The notes under the pieces: generated by a model
Seen by the model: the letters and a program-made list of their open reading frames with translations, nothing else
Told to the model about the DNA's origin: nothing
Databases searched by the model: none
Assembly (NCBI GenBank): GCA_964630925.1
Contig: CAZVZK010000066.1
Span: 1 to 54,767, forward strand
Source of the DNA: RGDT01 sp964630925
GTDB taxonomy: Bacteria > Planctomycetota > Planctomycetia > Gemmatales > Gemmataceae
DNA: 54,767 nt
Reading direction: 5' to 3'
Part shown: positions 18,795 through 26,212 of the stretch, one piece after another
Layout of the letters: each line of letters opens with the position of its first letter
Numbering within the stretch: the stretch's first letter is position 1
Translations under genes and position numbers: made by a program

Positions 18795-20186
18795 GTGAAC
18801 CGACTCCTGCTCCTCCTCCCCGCCCTGGCCGGCTGCCACTCCTACATTGACCCCCCCCCGCCCCCGCCGTTCGCCGGCTCCTCCGTCACCGTCGCCGCCC
18901 CCAGGGCCCTGTCCGCCCTCGTCGCCCCTCAATCCGCCGCCTGGCGGGCCGCCCAGCAGGCGAAGGTGGCCGTGCAGGACCGTCCCGACGGCGCCGACGT
19001 CCTCATCCTCCGCCCCGCCGAGGTGCCCCACCTGGCCGCCGCCGGCAGGCTGCTGCCCGTCCCCGACGACCTGACCCGCGACGGCGGCCCGTTCGAGTGG
19101 CGTGGCCTGCTGCGCCACTACGGCACCCAACTGTCCCTTTGGGACGGCACCGCCGTTGCCCTGCCCCTCATCGGAGAGGCCCCCGTCTGCTTCTACCCCG
19201 CCGGCCTGTTCGACGAGGCCCGTCAGAAACGCTACCAGGGGTGGCAAACGAAGCGCGAGATCGCGCCTGTGCCGCTCCGCGCCCCGGCGACCTGGGATGA
19301 GTACGCACGCCTCGCCGAGTTCCTCAAGGAGGACCTGAAGCTCCCGGCGAGCCTGCCGCCCCTGCCGGGCCCCGACGATCCGCTTTGTCGCGAATTCTAC
19401 ACCGTCGCGGCGGGTTTCGCCCGCCGCGCCGTCCGCGAGGACGACCCGGCCCGCCCCGACCAGCGCCAGGAGCTGTTCTTCTTCCATTACGACGAGGCGA
19501 AGAAGGCCCCACGCATCGCCGACGCCGGCTTCATCGACGCCCTCTCCCTGATGCGGCGCCTCCAGGCCTGCCGCCCCAAGGCCCCCTCCGCCGACCCCGA
19601 TCAGGCCCTCATCGACGGCACCGCCTTCCTGGGCATCGCCGACGCCGGCCTGGCCGCCCGCCTGCCCCCCGACAGGTTCCTGGCGTGCCCGGTGCCGGGC
19701 GTGGCGCGCGGCGACGCCGTCAACCGCCTGCCCTACCTGGGCGGCGCCGGCTGGATGGCCGTCGTCCCCAAGACGGCGAAGTCACCCCAGGCGGCGTGGT
19801 CGCTCCTGGCGGACCTGTGCGGCCCGGCCCGGAGCATGCAGATCGCCCTCGACCCCACCTGGGGCGGCGGCCCGACGCGCGTCGAGCAGGCCCTGCGTGG
19901 CCGCTGGGGCTCGCTCGGGGCCGACGGCGCCGCCGGGCAGGCCCTCAAGGACGCCGTCGCCCAGACGCTGATGCCCGCCGCCCTCAAGAACCCCGTCCTG
20001 GCCCTGCGCACCCCGGACCGCGCCGCGCGTGAGGCCCACGTCGCCGCCGCCGTCCGCGCCGCCCTCCTCGACGGCAAGGATCCCGGGGCCGCCCTCACCG
20101 CCGCCGCCGAGGCCTGGCGTACAATGGAGCCGAAGGACCCGGCGAAGGCGCTGGCGGAGTACACCCGCAGCGTCGGCCTCCGCTGA
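18795..20186 (+). CDS. Extracellular solute-binding lipoprotein (family 1-like)
   Basis: This 463-residue protein starts with a lipoprotein signal peptide and lipobox (LPALAG-C at about residue 14). The body resembles ABC-transporter sugar-binding proteins: an early 'ADVLILRPAEVPHLAAAGRLLPVPD' segment, a 'GTAVALPLIGEAPVCFYPAGLFDEA' hinge, 'PATWDEYARLAEFL', and later 'NRLPYLGGAGWMAVVPKTAKSPQAAWSLLADL'. This order is that of family 1 solute-binding proteins. No canonical MalF/MalG-type permease is adjacent. The downstream ABC-2 protein is of another class, so transport partners are unknown. A poly-Pro stretch follows the lipid anchor. Confidence 0.8.
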   Translation: MNRLLLLLPALAGCHSYIDPPPPPPFAGSSVTVAAPRALSALVAPQSAAWRAAQQAKVAVQDRPDGADVLILRPAEVPHLAAAGRLLPVPDDLTRDGGPFEWRGLLRHYGTQLSLWDGTAVALPLIGEAPVCFYPAGLFDEARQKRYQGWQTKREIAPVPLRAPATWDEYARLAEFLKEDLKLPASLPPLPGPDDPLCREFYTVAAGFARRAVREDDPARPDQRQELFFFHYDEAKKAPRIADAGFIDALSLMRRLQACRPKAPSADPDQALIDGTAFLGIADAGLAARLPPDRFLACPVPGVARGDAVNRLPYLGGAGWMAVVPKTAKSPQAAWSLLADLCGPARSMQIALDPTWGGGPTRVEQALRGRWGSLGADGAAGQALKDAVAQTLMPAALKNPVLALRTPDRAAREAHVAAAVRAALLDGKDPGAALTAAAEAWRTMEPKDPAKALAEYTRSVGLR

Positions 20187-20215
20187 TCGCATCCCCCTGA
20201 CTCAAGGCGACGGCA

Positions 20216-20830
20216 ATGGACCCCGACCTGATCGACGAATTGCCGCCCGAGGCCCGCGAGGCCCTGGCGGCGGGTGAACAGGCCGTCGCCGAGACGCGCC
20301 GTGCCGCCGCCCGCCGCGTCGAGGAGATCCGCGCCAGGGCCGACGCCGAGGCCCGCGAGATCGAGCAGGCCGCCGAGGACGAGGTGCGCGTCCTGCACCG
20401 GCGCCTGTACGAGACGTTGCGTCCCATCCAGGAGCGTTACGCACGCGAGGGCAAGCTCGACGAGGCCCTCGCCGTCCGCGAGCGTGTGCGGGCGCTCCGC
20501 GGCGCCCTGGCGTCGGCCCAGCCCGACCCCGGCGCCCTCGCCTACCTGGGTGACCGCCCCCTCGGCACGCAGTTGGTCTTCGACGTGACCGGCGACCCCG
20601 AGGCCGGCCCGCTCTGGGGCACCGACGTGTACACACACGACTCCGCCCTCGCCTCCGCCGCCGTCCACGCCGGCGTCCTGACGCCCGGCGAGCGCGGCCT
20701 GGTGCGTGTCACCTGGGTGGACACGGTGAACGTCGCGTTCGTCGGCAGCGAGCGCAACGGCGCACGCAGCGCCTCCTACGGCCCCTGGCCTTCCGGGTTC
20801 CGCATCGAACGGGCCTCCGCCGGCCGATAG
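20216..20830 (+). CDS. Coiled-coil protein with a C-terminal LCCL-like domain
   Basis: This 204-residue protein lacks a signal peptide. Residues about 10-105 form a charged helix rich in Ala, Glu and Arg (likely coiled coil), including 'RRLYETLRPIQERYAREGKLDEALAVRERVRAL'. The C-terminal 70 residues match the LCCL pattern: 'GPLWGTDVYTHDSALASAAVHAGVLTPGERGLVRVTW', then 'FVGSERNGARSASYGPWP'. LCCL domains are uncharacterised modules of secreted proteins; the planctomycete versions are common. The gene follows the solute-binding lipoprotein by 29 bp and precedes the ABC-2/CPBP gene by 32 bp, forming a likely operon. Confidence 0.78.
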   Translation: MDPDLIDELPPEAREALAAGEQAVAETRRAAARRVEEIRARADAEAREIEQAAEDEVRVLHRRLYETLRPIQERYAREGKLDEALAVRERVRALRGALASAQPDPGALAYLGDRPLGTQLVFDVTGDPEAGPLWGTDVYTHDSALASAAVHAGVLTPGERGLVRVTWVDTVNVAFVGSERNGARSASYGPWPSGFRIERASAGR

Positions 20831-20862
20831 AGTGACCGCTGCCCCCCCGGACGGAACGCCGC

Positions 20863-23025
20863 ATGCGCTGGTCGATCATCCGCCTCATCTGGCTCCGCGA
20901 CCTGAAGGACCAGCTGCGCGACCGGCGCACCGTGTTCATGATCGCCGTCCTGCCGGTCCTGCTCTACCCCCTCGCCGGCCTCGGCATGCTCCTCGTCGCC
21001 TCCGCGTCACGCGCCCAGCCCTCCGCCGTGGGCGTCGCCGGGATCGACGCCGTCCTGCCGTGGGCGCCCGGCGGCCTGCCGCCCGGCGTGAGGCCCGCCG
21101 CCGGCTGGCTCGCCGCCGCCCCGGCGACGCCCGGCCTCGCCCCGTTCTGCGCCGCCGCCTCCTTCCACCTCGCCCCGCCCGACCTGCCGCCCCCCCTGGA
21201 GCCGGGCGACCCCGCCCCGGCCTTCCCCGCGCGAAACCAACAGCCGCCCGGCCTGGCCGTGGTGCGCCTCCCCGGCCCGCCGCCACCCTCCGCCGACGCC
21301 GTCAAACTCGGCCCCCTCGAGGCGCGGCGGGTCGATGTCATCCTGGCCTTCCCGCCGGGCTTCCAGGCGGAGATGGCGGCGGGGCGCACGCCACCGGTCT
21401 TCCTCCTGTACCGCGACGACGACGCCTCGCGCCTGGCGCGCGACCGCGTCCAGAGTGTCCTCGTGAAGTGGAAGCAGCAGGTGCGTTCCGCCCACGTCGC
21501 CCGCCTCGGCCTACCGCCCGACTTCGCCGAGGGCTTCCGCGTCATCGACCCCCAGGCCGCCAGGCCGAACGACGCGCAGATGCGGCAGGCGCTGTTCACG
21601 ACGCTGGTGCGTGTCTTCCCGTTCATCCTCGTCCTTTGGGCGCTGGCCGGGGCCCTCTACCCGGCCGTGGACCTCTGCGCCGGTGAGAAGGAGCGCGGCA
21701 CGATGGAGACTCTCCTCATCAGCCCCGCCAGCCGCGAGGAGATCGTCTACGGCAAGTTCCTCACCATCTGGGTCTTCTCCGCCGCCACCGCACTCCTCAA
21801 CCTCTTCTCGATGGCCGTCACCTCCCTCGGCTTCGCCAGCGCCGCCGTCCCCCTGCCCGGATTCCGCCCCGCGGCCCTGTTCTGGGCCGTCGTCCTGCTG
21901 ATGCCGCTGTCGGCGTTCTTCAGCGCCCTGTGCCTCGCCGTGGGCGCCTACGCCCGCAGCAGCAAGGAGGGCCAGTATTACCTGATGCCGCTCTTCCTCG
22001 CCACGATGCCGCTGATCGGCCTGACGCTGGCGCCGGGCGTCGAGCTGAATCCGTTCTACTGCATGGTGCCGATCACCGGCGTCGCCCTGCTGCTCCAGCG
22101 CCTGGTGGCGGCGTCGGCGGACGCCACGGCGTGGGCCTACCTGATCCCCGTCCTCGTGCCGATGGTGGTGTACTCGTGGCTGGCGCTACGCTGGGCGGTG
22201 GCCCAGTTCCACAGCGAGGAGGTGCTGTTCCGCGAGGCCGAGCGCCTCGACCCCGCCGCCTGGCTCCGCAAGCTGTTGCGCGACAAGGAGCCGTGGCCCA
22301 CGGCCGGCGAGGCGCTGGCGTGCTTCGTCGGCATCCTGCTGCTTCGCTGGCTGTCGCTGGGGCTCGGCGGCGCGGTGCCGCCGTGGGCGAGGGTCGCCGT
22401 GGGGCAGTTGGCGTTCGTGGCCGCCCCGCCGCTGATCATGGCCGTCATGCTGACCACCCGCCCGCTCCAGGGGCTGGGGCTGCGGCGCAGCCCGGCGTGG
22501 GCGTGGCCGCTGGCGGCCGTCCTGGCCGTGGCGACGCTGCCCCCGCTGCTGGAGGTCACGTCGGCGCTGCTGCGGCGTTCGCCGGCGGCGCTGGAGGCGA
22601 TGCGTCAGGAGGCCGACATGGCGTGGCCCGCCGCCCTGGCCCTCGCCGTGCTGCCGGCCGTGTGCGAGGAGCTGGCGTTCCGCGGCTTCATCCTCACGGG
22701 GCTGTTGCGCGGCTTCCGGCCCCTGACGGCGGTGTTGCTCTCGGCGTTCCTCTTCGCCGTGTACCAGATGAACGTCTTCCAGGCGGCGCCGGCGTTCCTC
22801 CTCGGCGTCGTGCTGGGCCTGCTGGTGGTGCGGGCCGGGGGGGTGATGCCGGCGGTGCTGCTGCGGCTGGTGCAGGGCTCCCTGGCGGTCCTGCTGGGTC
22901 TGGCCGACACACCGCCCGACGCGGGGCGGCTGACCGTGGCGCTGGCCTGCGTGGCGGTGGCGCTGGCGGCGGCCGCCGCCGTGTGGTGGCTGGGCCGGCG
23001 GACGGCCCTCCCCGGCGAGGTCTGA
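20863..23025 (+). CDS. ABC-2 type permease fused to a CPBP-family intramembrane protease
   Basis: This 720-residue membrane protein has two recognisable halves. The N-terminal half resembles the NatB-like ABC-2 permeases: a first membrane segment (about 25-45), a large extracytoplasmic loop, then 'LCAGEKERGTMETLLISPASREEIVYGKFLTIW' and several more segments. The C-terminal part (about 520-715) is a CPBP (Abi/CAAX-like) protease, with the motif EELAFRGF and later helices holding 'FAVYQMNVFQAAPAFLLGVVLG'. The usual second motif HxxxN is weak here ('VYQMN'), so activity is uncertain. The fusion occurs in planctomycetes. No ABC ATPase gene is adjacent. The substrate is unknown. Confidence 0.87.
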   Translation: MRWSIIRLIWLRDLKDQLRDRRTVFMIAVLPVLLYPLAGLGMLLVASASRAQPSAVGVAGIDAVLPWAPGGLPPGVRPAAGWLAAAPATPGLAPFCAAASFHLAPPDLPPPLEPGDPAPAFPARNQQPPGLAVVRLPGPPPPSADAVKLGPLEARRVDVILAFPPGFQAEMAAGRTPPVFLLYRDDDASRLARDRVQSVLVKWKQQVRSAHVARLGLPPDFAEGFRVIDPQAARPNDAQMRQALFTTLVRVFPFILVLWALAGALYPAVDLCAGEKERGTMETLLISPASREEIVYGKFLTIWVFSAATALLNLFSMAVTSLGFASAAVPLPGFRPAALFWAVVLLMPLSAFFSALCLAVGAYARSSKEGQYYLMPLFLATMPLIGLTLAPGVELNPFYCMVPITGVALLLQRLVAASADATAWAYLIPVLVPMVVYSWLALRWAVAQFHSEEVLFREAERLDPAAWLRKLLRDKEPWPTAGEALACFVGILLLRWLSLGLGGAVPPWARVAVGQLAFVAAPPLIMAVMLTTRPLQGLGLRRSPAWAWPLAAVLAVATLPPLLEVTSALLRRSPAALEAMRQEADMAWPAALALAVLPAVCEELAFRGFILTGLLRGFRPLTAVLLSAFLFAVYQMNVFQAAPAFLLGVVLGLLVVRAGGVMPAVLLRLVQGSLAVLLGLADTPPDAGRLTVALACVAVALAAAAAVWWLGRRTALPGEV

Positions 23026-23188
23026 GCCCGCAGGGCGCCCTGCCGGCACATCTTGCCCATCTTGCCGCGAAGTCGGGTCGGGCGGGGGAATCGGGCTGGC
23101 GGGGCGGGGCGGGCTGGGCCGAAAAAAGGGTGCGGGCAGCGCCGAAGGACAGGGTCGTCCATGCCGCCGTGCCCCGGAGGGAACCGCG

Positions 23189-23971
23189 ATGCGTTCGACG
23201 TGCCTCATCCTGATCGCCGGGCTGGCGTGTGTGGGGGCGGCCCACGCCGGCGACCCCGTCCCCTACGTGGCCCAGCCGGCCACGATGGCCCAGCCGGTGC
23301 CGCTGGCGCAGCCGGCGACGGCGTGCGGCCAGCCGTGCGCCCAGCCGCACGCACCCTGTACCGGCTGGAGTTTGGGCTGGAACCTGTTCTCCCGGAAGGG
23401 CCAAGGCCAGGGGCCGGCGTGCCCCTGCCCCACGGGCACCCCCTGCGCTCCCGTGAAGGCGTCTTGCGTCCCCTGCGCCCCGGCCAAGCCGGTGTGCGCC
23501 CCGTGCCCGCCGCCCAAGCCTGTCTGCACGCCCTGCGTCGCGCCGAAGCCTGTCTGCACGCCCTGCGTCGCGCCGAAGCCGGTGTGCACGCCCTGCGTCG
23601 CGCCGAAGCCGGTTTGCGCCCCGTGCGCCCCGGCCAAGCCAGCCTGCGCCCCGTGTGCCCAGGCCCAGCCGACGTGCGGCACCGGCTGCGGGCACGCCCG
23701 GTTCGCCCGTCTCAAGGCGTGGTTCGGCTACCGCGACCAGGGCAACTGCGGCAAGGACTGCCAATCCTGCAAGTCCGGCTGCCACTCGCCGCTCTACCTG
23801 CTCTTCCTCCGCGACTGCGCCTACCAGCCGAGCCACTGCTGCGGCACGGGCCACGGCGGCGTCCCGGGCGCCGTCAACGCCCCGTACTCGCAGAGCGTGT
23901 TCCCGCCCGGCCCCGGCCACGCCGTCGGCGCGATGCCGGCCGGCATCAACGGCACCTACGCCCCCCGCTGA
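23189..23971 (+). CDS. Exported Cys-rich protein with KPVCxPC decapeptide repeats
   Basis: This 260-residue exported protein has a signal peptide (residues 1-20, ending AHA). Residues about 92-161 are a run of seven 10-residue units of the form P-V-C-x-P-C-x-x-x-K, two of them identical in DNA. Flanks carry more C-x-x-C pairs, for example CQSCKSGCHSP and CCGTGHGG. More than 30 Cys residues suggest a disulfide-linked or metal-binding surface protein. Planctomycete cell walls are known to be rich in Cys-containing proteins, so a cell-surface structural role is a reasonable but untested guess. ATG 23189 follows GGAGGG (23176-23181) with good spacing. A neighbouring transcript ends head-on at 23977. 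Confidence 0.82.
   Translation: MRSTCLILIAGLACVGAAHAGDPVPYVAQPATMAQPVPLAQPATACGQPCAQPHAPCTGWSLGWNLFSRKGQGQGPACPCPTGTPCAPVKASCVPCAPAKPVCAPCPPPKPVCTPCVAPKPVCTPCVAPKPVCTPCVAPKPVCAPCAPAKPACAPCAQAQPTCGTGCGHARFARLKAWFGYRDQGNCGKDCQSCKSGCHSPLYLLFLRDCAYQPSHCCGTGHGGVPGAVNAPYSQSVFPPGPGHAVGAMPAGINGTYAPR
23461..23670 (+). repeat. Seven 30-bp in-frame tandem repeats in the Cys-rich gene
   Basis: The units start at 23461, 23491, 23521, 23551, 23581, 23611 and 23641. Those at 23521 and 23551 are identical over 30 bp and 23581 differs at two bases, so recent slippage or unequal crossing-over is likely. A degenerate eighth unit may precede at 23431. Confidence 0.9.
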
Positions 23972-23976
23972 TCCGG

Positions 23977-25146
23977 TCACTTCAGGGTCATCGGCAGCGC
24001 GACGGGCTTGCCGTCGCGCAGCACGTCCAGGGTCACGCGGCCGCCGATCAGGTGCTCGCGGCGCACCCACCCCAGGAACTGGACCTTGGTCATCGTCGGC
24101 CTCTTCCCGTCGAGGCCGACGATGATGTCGCCGCCACGCACGCCGGCGGCGCGGGCGCGGGCGTGGACCTCCGCGTCCTGCCGGAACGCCAGCCGGCCCG
24201 CCGGGATGCCCAGGGCCTTCTTCTCCGCCTCCGTCAGGTCCTCGCCCTCCACGGTGAGCGCGGGCATCAGGTCGAGCAGCGACGGCCGCCACGTCAGGTT
24301 GTACTTCTTCCACCCCGCCGGCAATTCCAGGCCGCCCGACTTCTCCGCGCCGCCGCGGAGCCAGGTGGCCGCCACATTCCCCTCCCACGGCGCCTTGTGC
24401 AGGGCGTGTTGCACGTCGGCCTGGCTGGCCACGGGCGAGCCACCCAGCGTCAACAGGCGGTCGCCGGCGCGGAGCCCCGCCCTCGCCGCCGGCGAGCCGT
24501 CCTGCACGGCCTTGGCCACGTCGCCACGGTCCACCTCCAGCGTCAGCCCGGCGTTCTCCGGCAGCGGGTAGGACCAGCGCTCGTCGCGGTGCCACGTCCT
24601 GTCGGCGATACGCTGGGCGCGGCGGAATTCGTTGACCTGATGGCAGTGGATGCACTCCCCACGGCCCAGCTTCTTCGCCGCCGGGTACCCCTCGGCGAGG
24701 AGGGGCTTGCCGCGCTTCGGCGCCGGCGGCTTCTCCTTGAGAGCGTGCCGCTCCAGGGCGCGCGACATGGCGTAGCGGAGTCCGGCGAGGGACAGCCGGC
24801 CCTCGGCCCCGGAGGCGTCACGCCCGCCATAGCGGCCCAGGACGCGGCCGTCGGCGTCAATGAAGAAGCCGGCCCAGGTGAGGTCGTAGTCGAACTCGAA
24901 CAGGTTGAGGTCGGCGCCGGCGATCTTGAGGAGGCGCACCAGGACGAACCGCTTCGCCTCGTCGGCGATGCCACGGAGACGGACCACCTGCCCGTCGAAG
25001 TCACGGCAGTCCGTTCAGGGCTGGCACCGGAAGACGACGAACAGCGGCTTGCCGGACTTCCGGGCCTCGGCCATCCCCGGGGCGAGGGCGGCGTGCCAGC
25101 CGGGGTCGGCGGCGAGGGCCAGGGCGGCGAGGGCCAGGGCGGTCAT
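23977..25146 (-). CDS. Thioredoxin-like/PDZ exported protein with an in-frame TGA (candidate selenoprotein)
   Basis: From ATG 25146 this reads 389 codons with a single in-frame TGA at codon 44 (25017-25015). Codons 1-13 form a signal peptide; 14-150 are thioredoxin-like ('KSGKPLFVVFRCQP', then after the TGA 'TDCRDFDGQVV' and 'FEFDYDLTWAGFFIDADGRVLGRYGG'). The thioredoxin fold continues without a frame change through the TGA, which sits at C-x-x-TGA-x-x-C. In related proteins, as I recall, this is C-x-x-C-x-x-C, so TGA replaces a Cys. A CIHCH motif at about 210 may bind haem, and PDZ-like domains follow. The start is fixed by ATGA overlap with the upstream gene (25143-25146). A GTG at 24987 would delete the redox motif. 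Alternatives are a nonsense pseudogene or a sequencing error. Confidence 0.7.
24969..25014 (-). promoter_or_regulatory. SECIS-like hairpin region directly after the in-frame TGA
   Basis: Two mutually exclusive folds are possible, counting bases after the TGA. Fold A: 1-6 (ACGGAC) pairs perfectly with 31-36, with an inner stem. Fold B: 7-13 pairs with 40-46 (two G-U pairs), and 19-23 (GACGG) pairs perfectly with 33-37, leaving a nine-base apical loop GCAGGUGGU that starts 24 bases after the TGA. Bacterial SECIS elements need a hairpin whose loop lies about 16-37 bases after the UGA with a G at the loop start; fold B meets this. GC-rich coding DNA folds easily, so this is supportive only. Confidence 0.45.
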
Positions 25147-25514
25147 TTGTCGCCCCCCTTGTCCTTCGGCGTGTCCTTGGGCGCCTTCAGCACCTCGACC
25201 TTCTCGGCGCGGGCGCGTTCCTCGAAGACCCACTCGACGCGGACGCGGCTGCCGACGGCCAGCTTCTTGAAGACGGCCAGCATCTCCTTGTCGGGGCCGC
25301 CGCCGGCCGCCGGGGCGCCGCCCCGCCAGTGCGGCACGTAGCGGCGGGCCTTCTCCTCGCCGTCGGCCTTGACCTCGATGTAGTTGGGCCCCTTGGCGGT
25401 CAGGGTGCCGACGACGGTGCCCTTCTTCCTGTCGTCCTTCTTGCCGTCCTTCTCGTCCGCCGCCGCCAGGCCGGCCAGCACGCAGATCGCGGTGAGTGCG
25501 CATAGACGCGACAT
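25143..25514 (-). CDS. Small exported basic protein of unknown function
   Basis: This 123-residue protein has a signal peptide (MSRLCALTAICVLAGLAAA). It then has a Lys/Asp-rich stretch, a beta strand pair 'GTVVGTLTAKGPNYIEVKADGEEKARRYVPHWRGG', an inter-domain helix, and 'VGSRVRVEWVFEERARAEKVEVLKAP', ending in a Lys-rich tail. It looks like a small OB-like beta barrel, as in planctomycete exported proteins of unknown role. Its stop overlaps the ATG of the thioredoxin-like gene (ATGA), so the two are translationally coupled and probably work in the same envelope process. Confidence 0.8.
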   Translation of the reverse strand: MSRLCALTAICVLAGLAAADEKDGKKDDRKKGTVVGTLTAKGPNYIEVKADGEEKARRYVPHWRGGAPAAGGGPDKEMLAVFKKLAVGSRVRVEWVFEERARAEKVEVLKAPKDTPKDKGGDK

Positions 25515-25629
25515 CGTCCCCCCTCCGAACGGATGGCTGCCCCCGACACTGTAGCGGGCGGCGGGCGATCCGTCTTCCCCCGCCCCGCACGGCACGCTAC
25601 AATCGGCCGGCCCGAGGGAGGGGCACGCC

Positions 25630-26208
25630 ATGAACGCCGCCTGGACCGCCGCCTGTCTGTCGCTCGTCCTCGCCGGGGCGGTCACCCCGCCCCTGCTCAT
25701 GTGCCGGCAGATGAAGGACACGCGCCATTTCGCCGCCGTCCGGCCCGGCGTGCTGTACCGCTCGGGCCAGCTCACGCCGGCCGGGCTGGCGCGCCTCCTG
25801 CACGACCACCACATCCGCACCGTCGTGTGTCTCCGCGAGCCGTCGCCGGCGGCCGACGCCGAGGCCGCCTGGTGCGCCCGCAACGAGGTCCGCTTCGTCC
25901 GCATCACGCCGCGGAACTGGGACGGCCCCCCCGGCGGGGCCGCGGTCGACGAGCCCCTCCGCCAGTTCCTCGACGTGATGCGTGACCCGGCCAACCACCC
26001 CGTCCTCGTCCACTGCCTCGCCGGCACGCACCGCACCGGCGGCTTCGTCGCCGTGTGGCGCATGGAGGCCGAGGGCTGGGCCAACGCCGACGCGATGGCC
26101 GAGCTGCGTGGGATGGGCTACACGTCCATCGACACCGACCTCGACATCAACGAGTACCTGAGCGGCTACGAGCGCGGCGCCCTCTCACGCCGCGCCGACG
26201 CCCGTTGA
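25630..26208 (+). CDS. Dual-specificity/tyrosine phosphatase family protein
   Basis: This 192-residue protein has the signature H-C-L-A-G-T-H-R-T-G, giving a C-x5-R loop with catalytic Cys129 and Arg135. The general-acid Asp is not obvious. An N-terminal hydrophobic stretch (AACLSLVLAGAVTPPLL) suggests a signal peptide or anchor, so it may act outside the cytoplasm. 'FAAVRPGVLYRSGQL' matches the family's substrate-recognition strand. Family members dephosphorylate phosphotyrosine, phosphoinositides or other phosphoesters. GGGAGG precedes ATG 25630 by about 9 bp. It ends 4 bp from the convergent selD-like gene. Confidence 0.88.
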   Translation: MNAAWTAACLSLVLAGAVTPPLLMCRQMKDTRHFAAVRPGVLYRSGQLTPAGLARLLHDHHIRTVVCLREPSPAADAEAAWCARNEVRFVRITPRNWDGPPGGAAVDEPLRQFLDVMRDPANHPVLVHCLAGTHRTGGFVAVWRMEAEGWANADAMAELRGMGYTSIDTDLDINEYLSGYERGALSRRADAR

Positions 26209-26212
26209 CGCC

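Noticed and set aside
23461..23670. Possible CRISPR array (regular 30-bp units)
   Set aside because: There are no unique spacers between units; the repeats are contiguous, in-frame and code for Cys decapeptides.
23977..24987. Annotating the PDZ protein from GTG 24987 as a complete gene
   Set aside because: This start would remove the signal peptide and the thioredoxin motif, although the same frame continues upstream to an ATG that overlaps the previous stop (ATGA). One gene with an internal TGA fits better.
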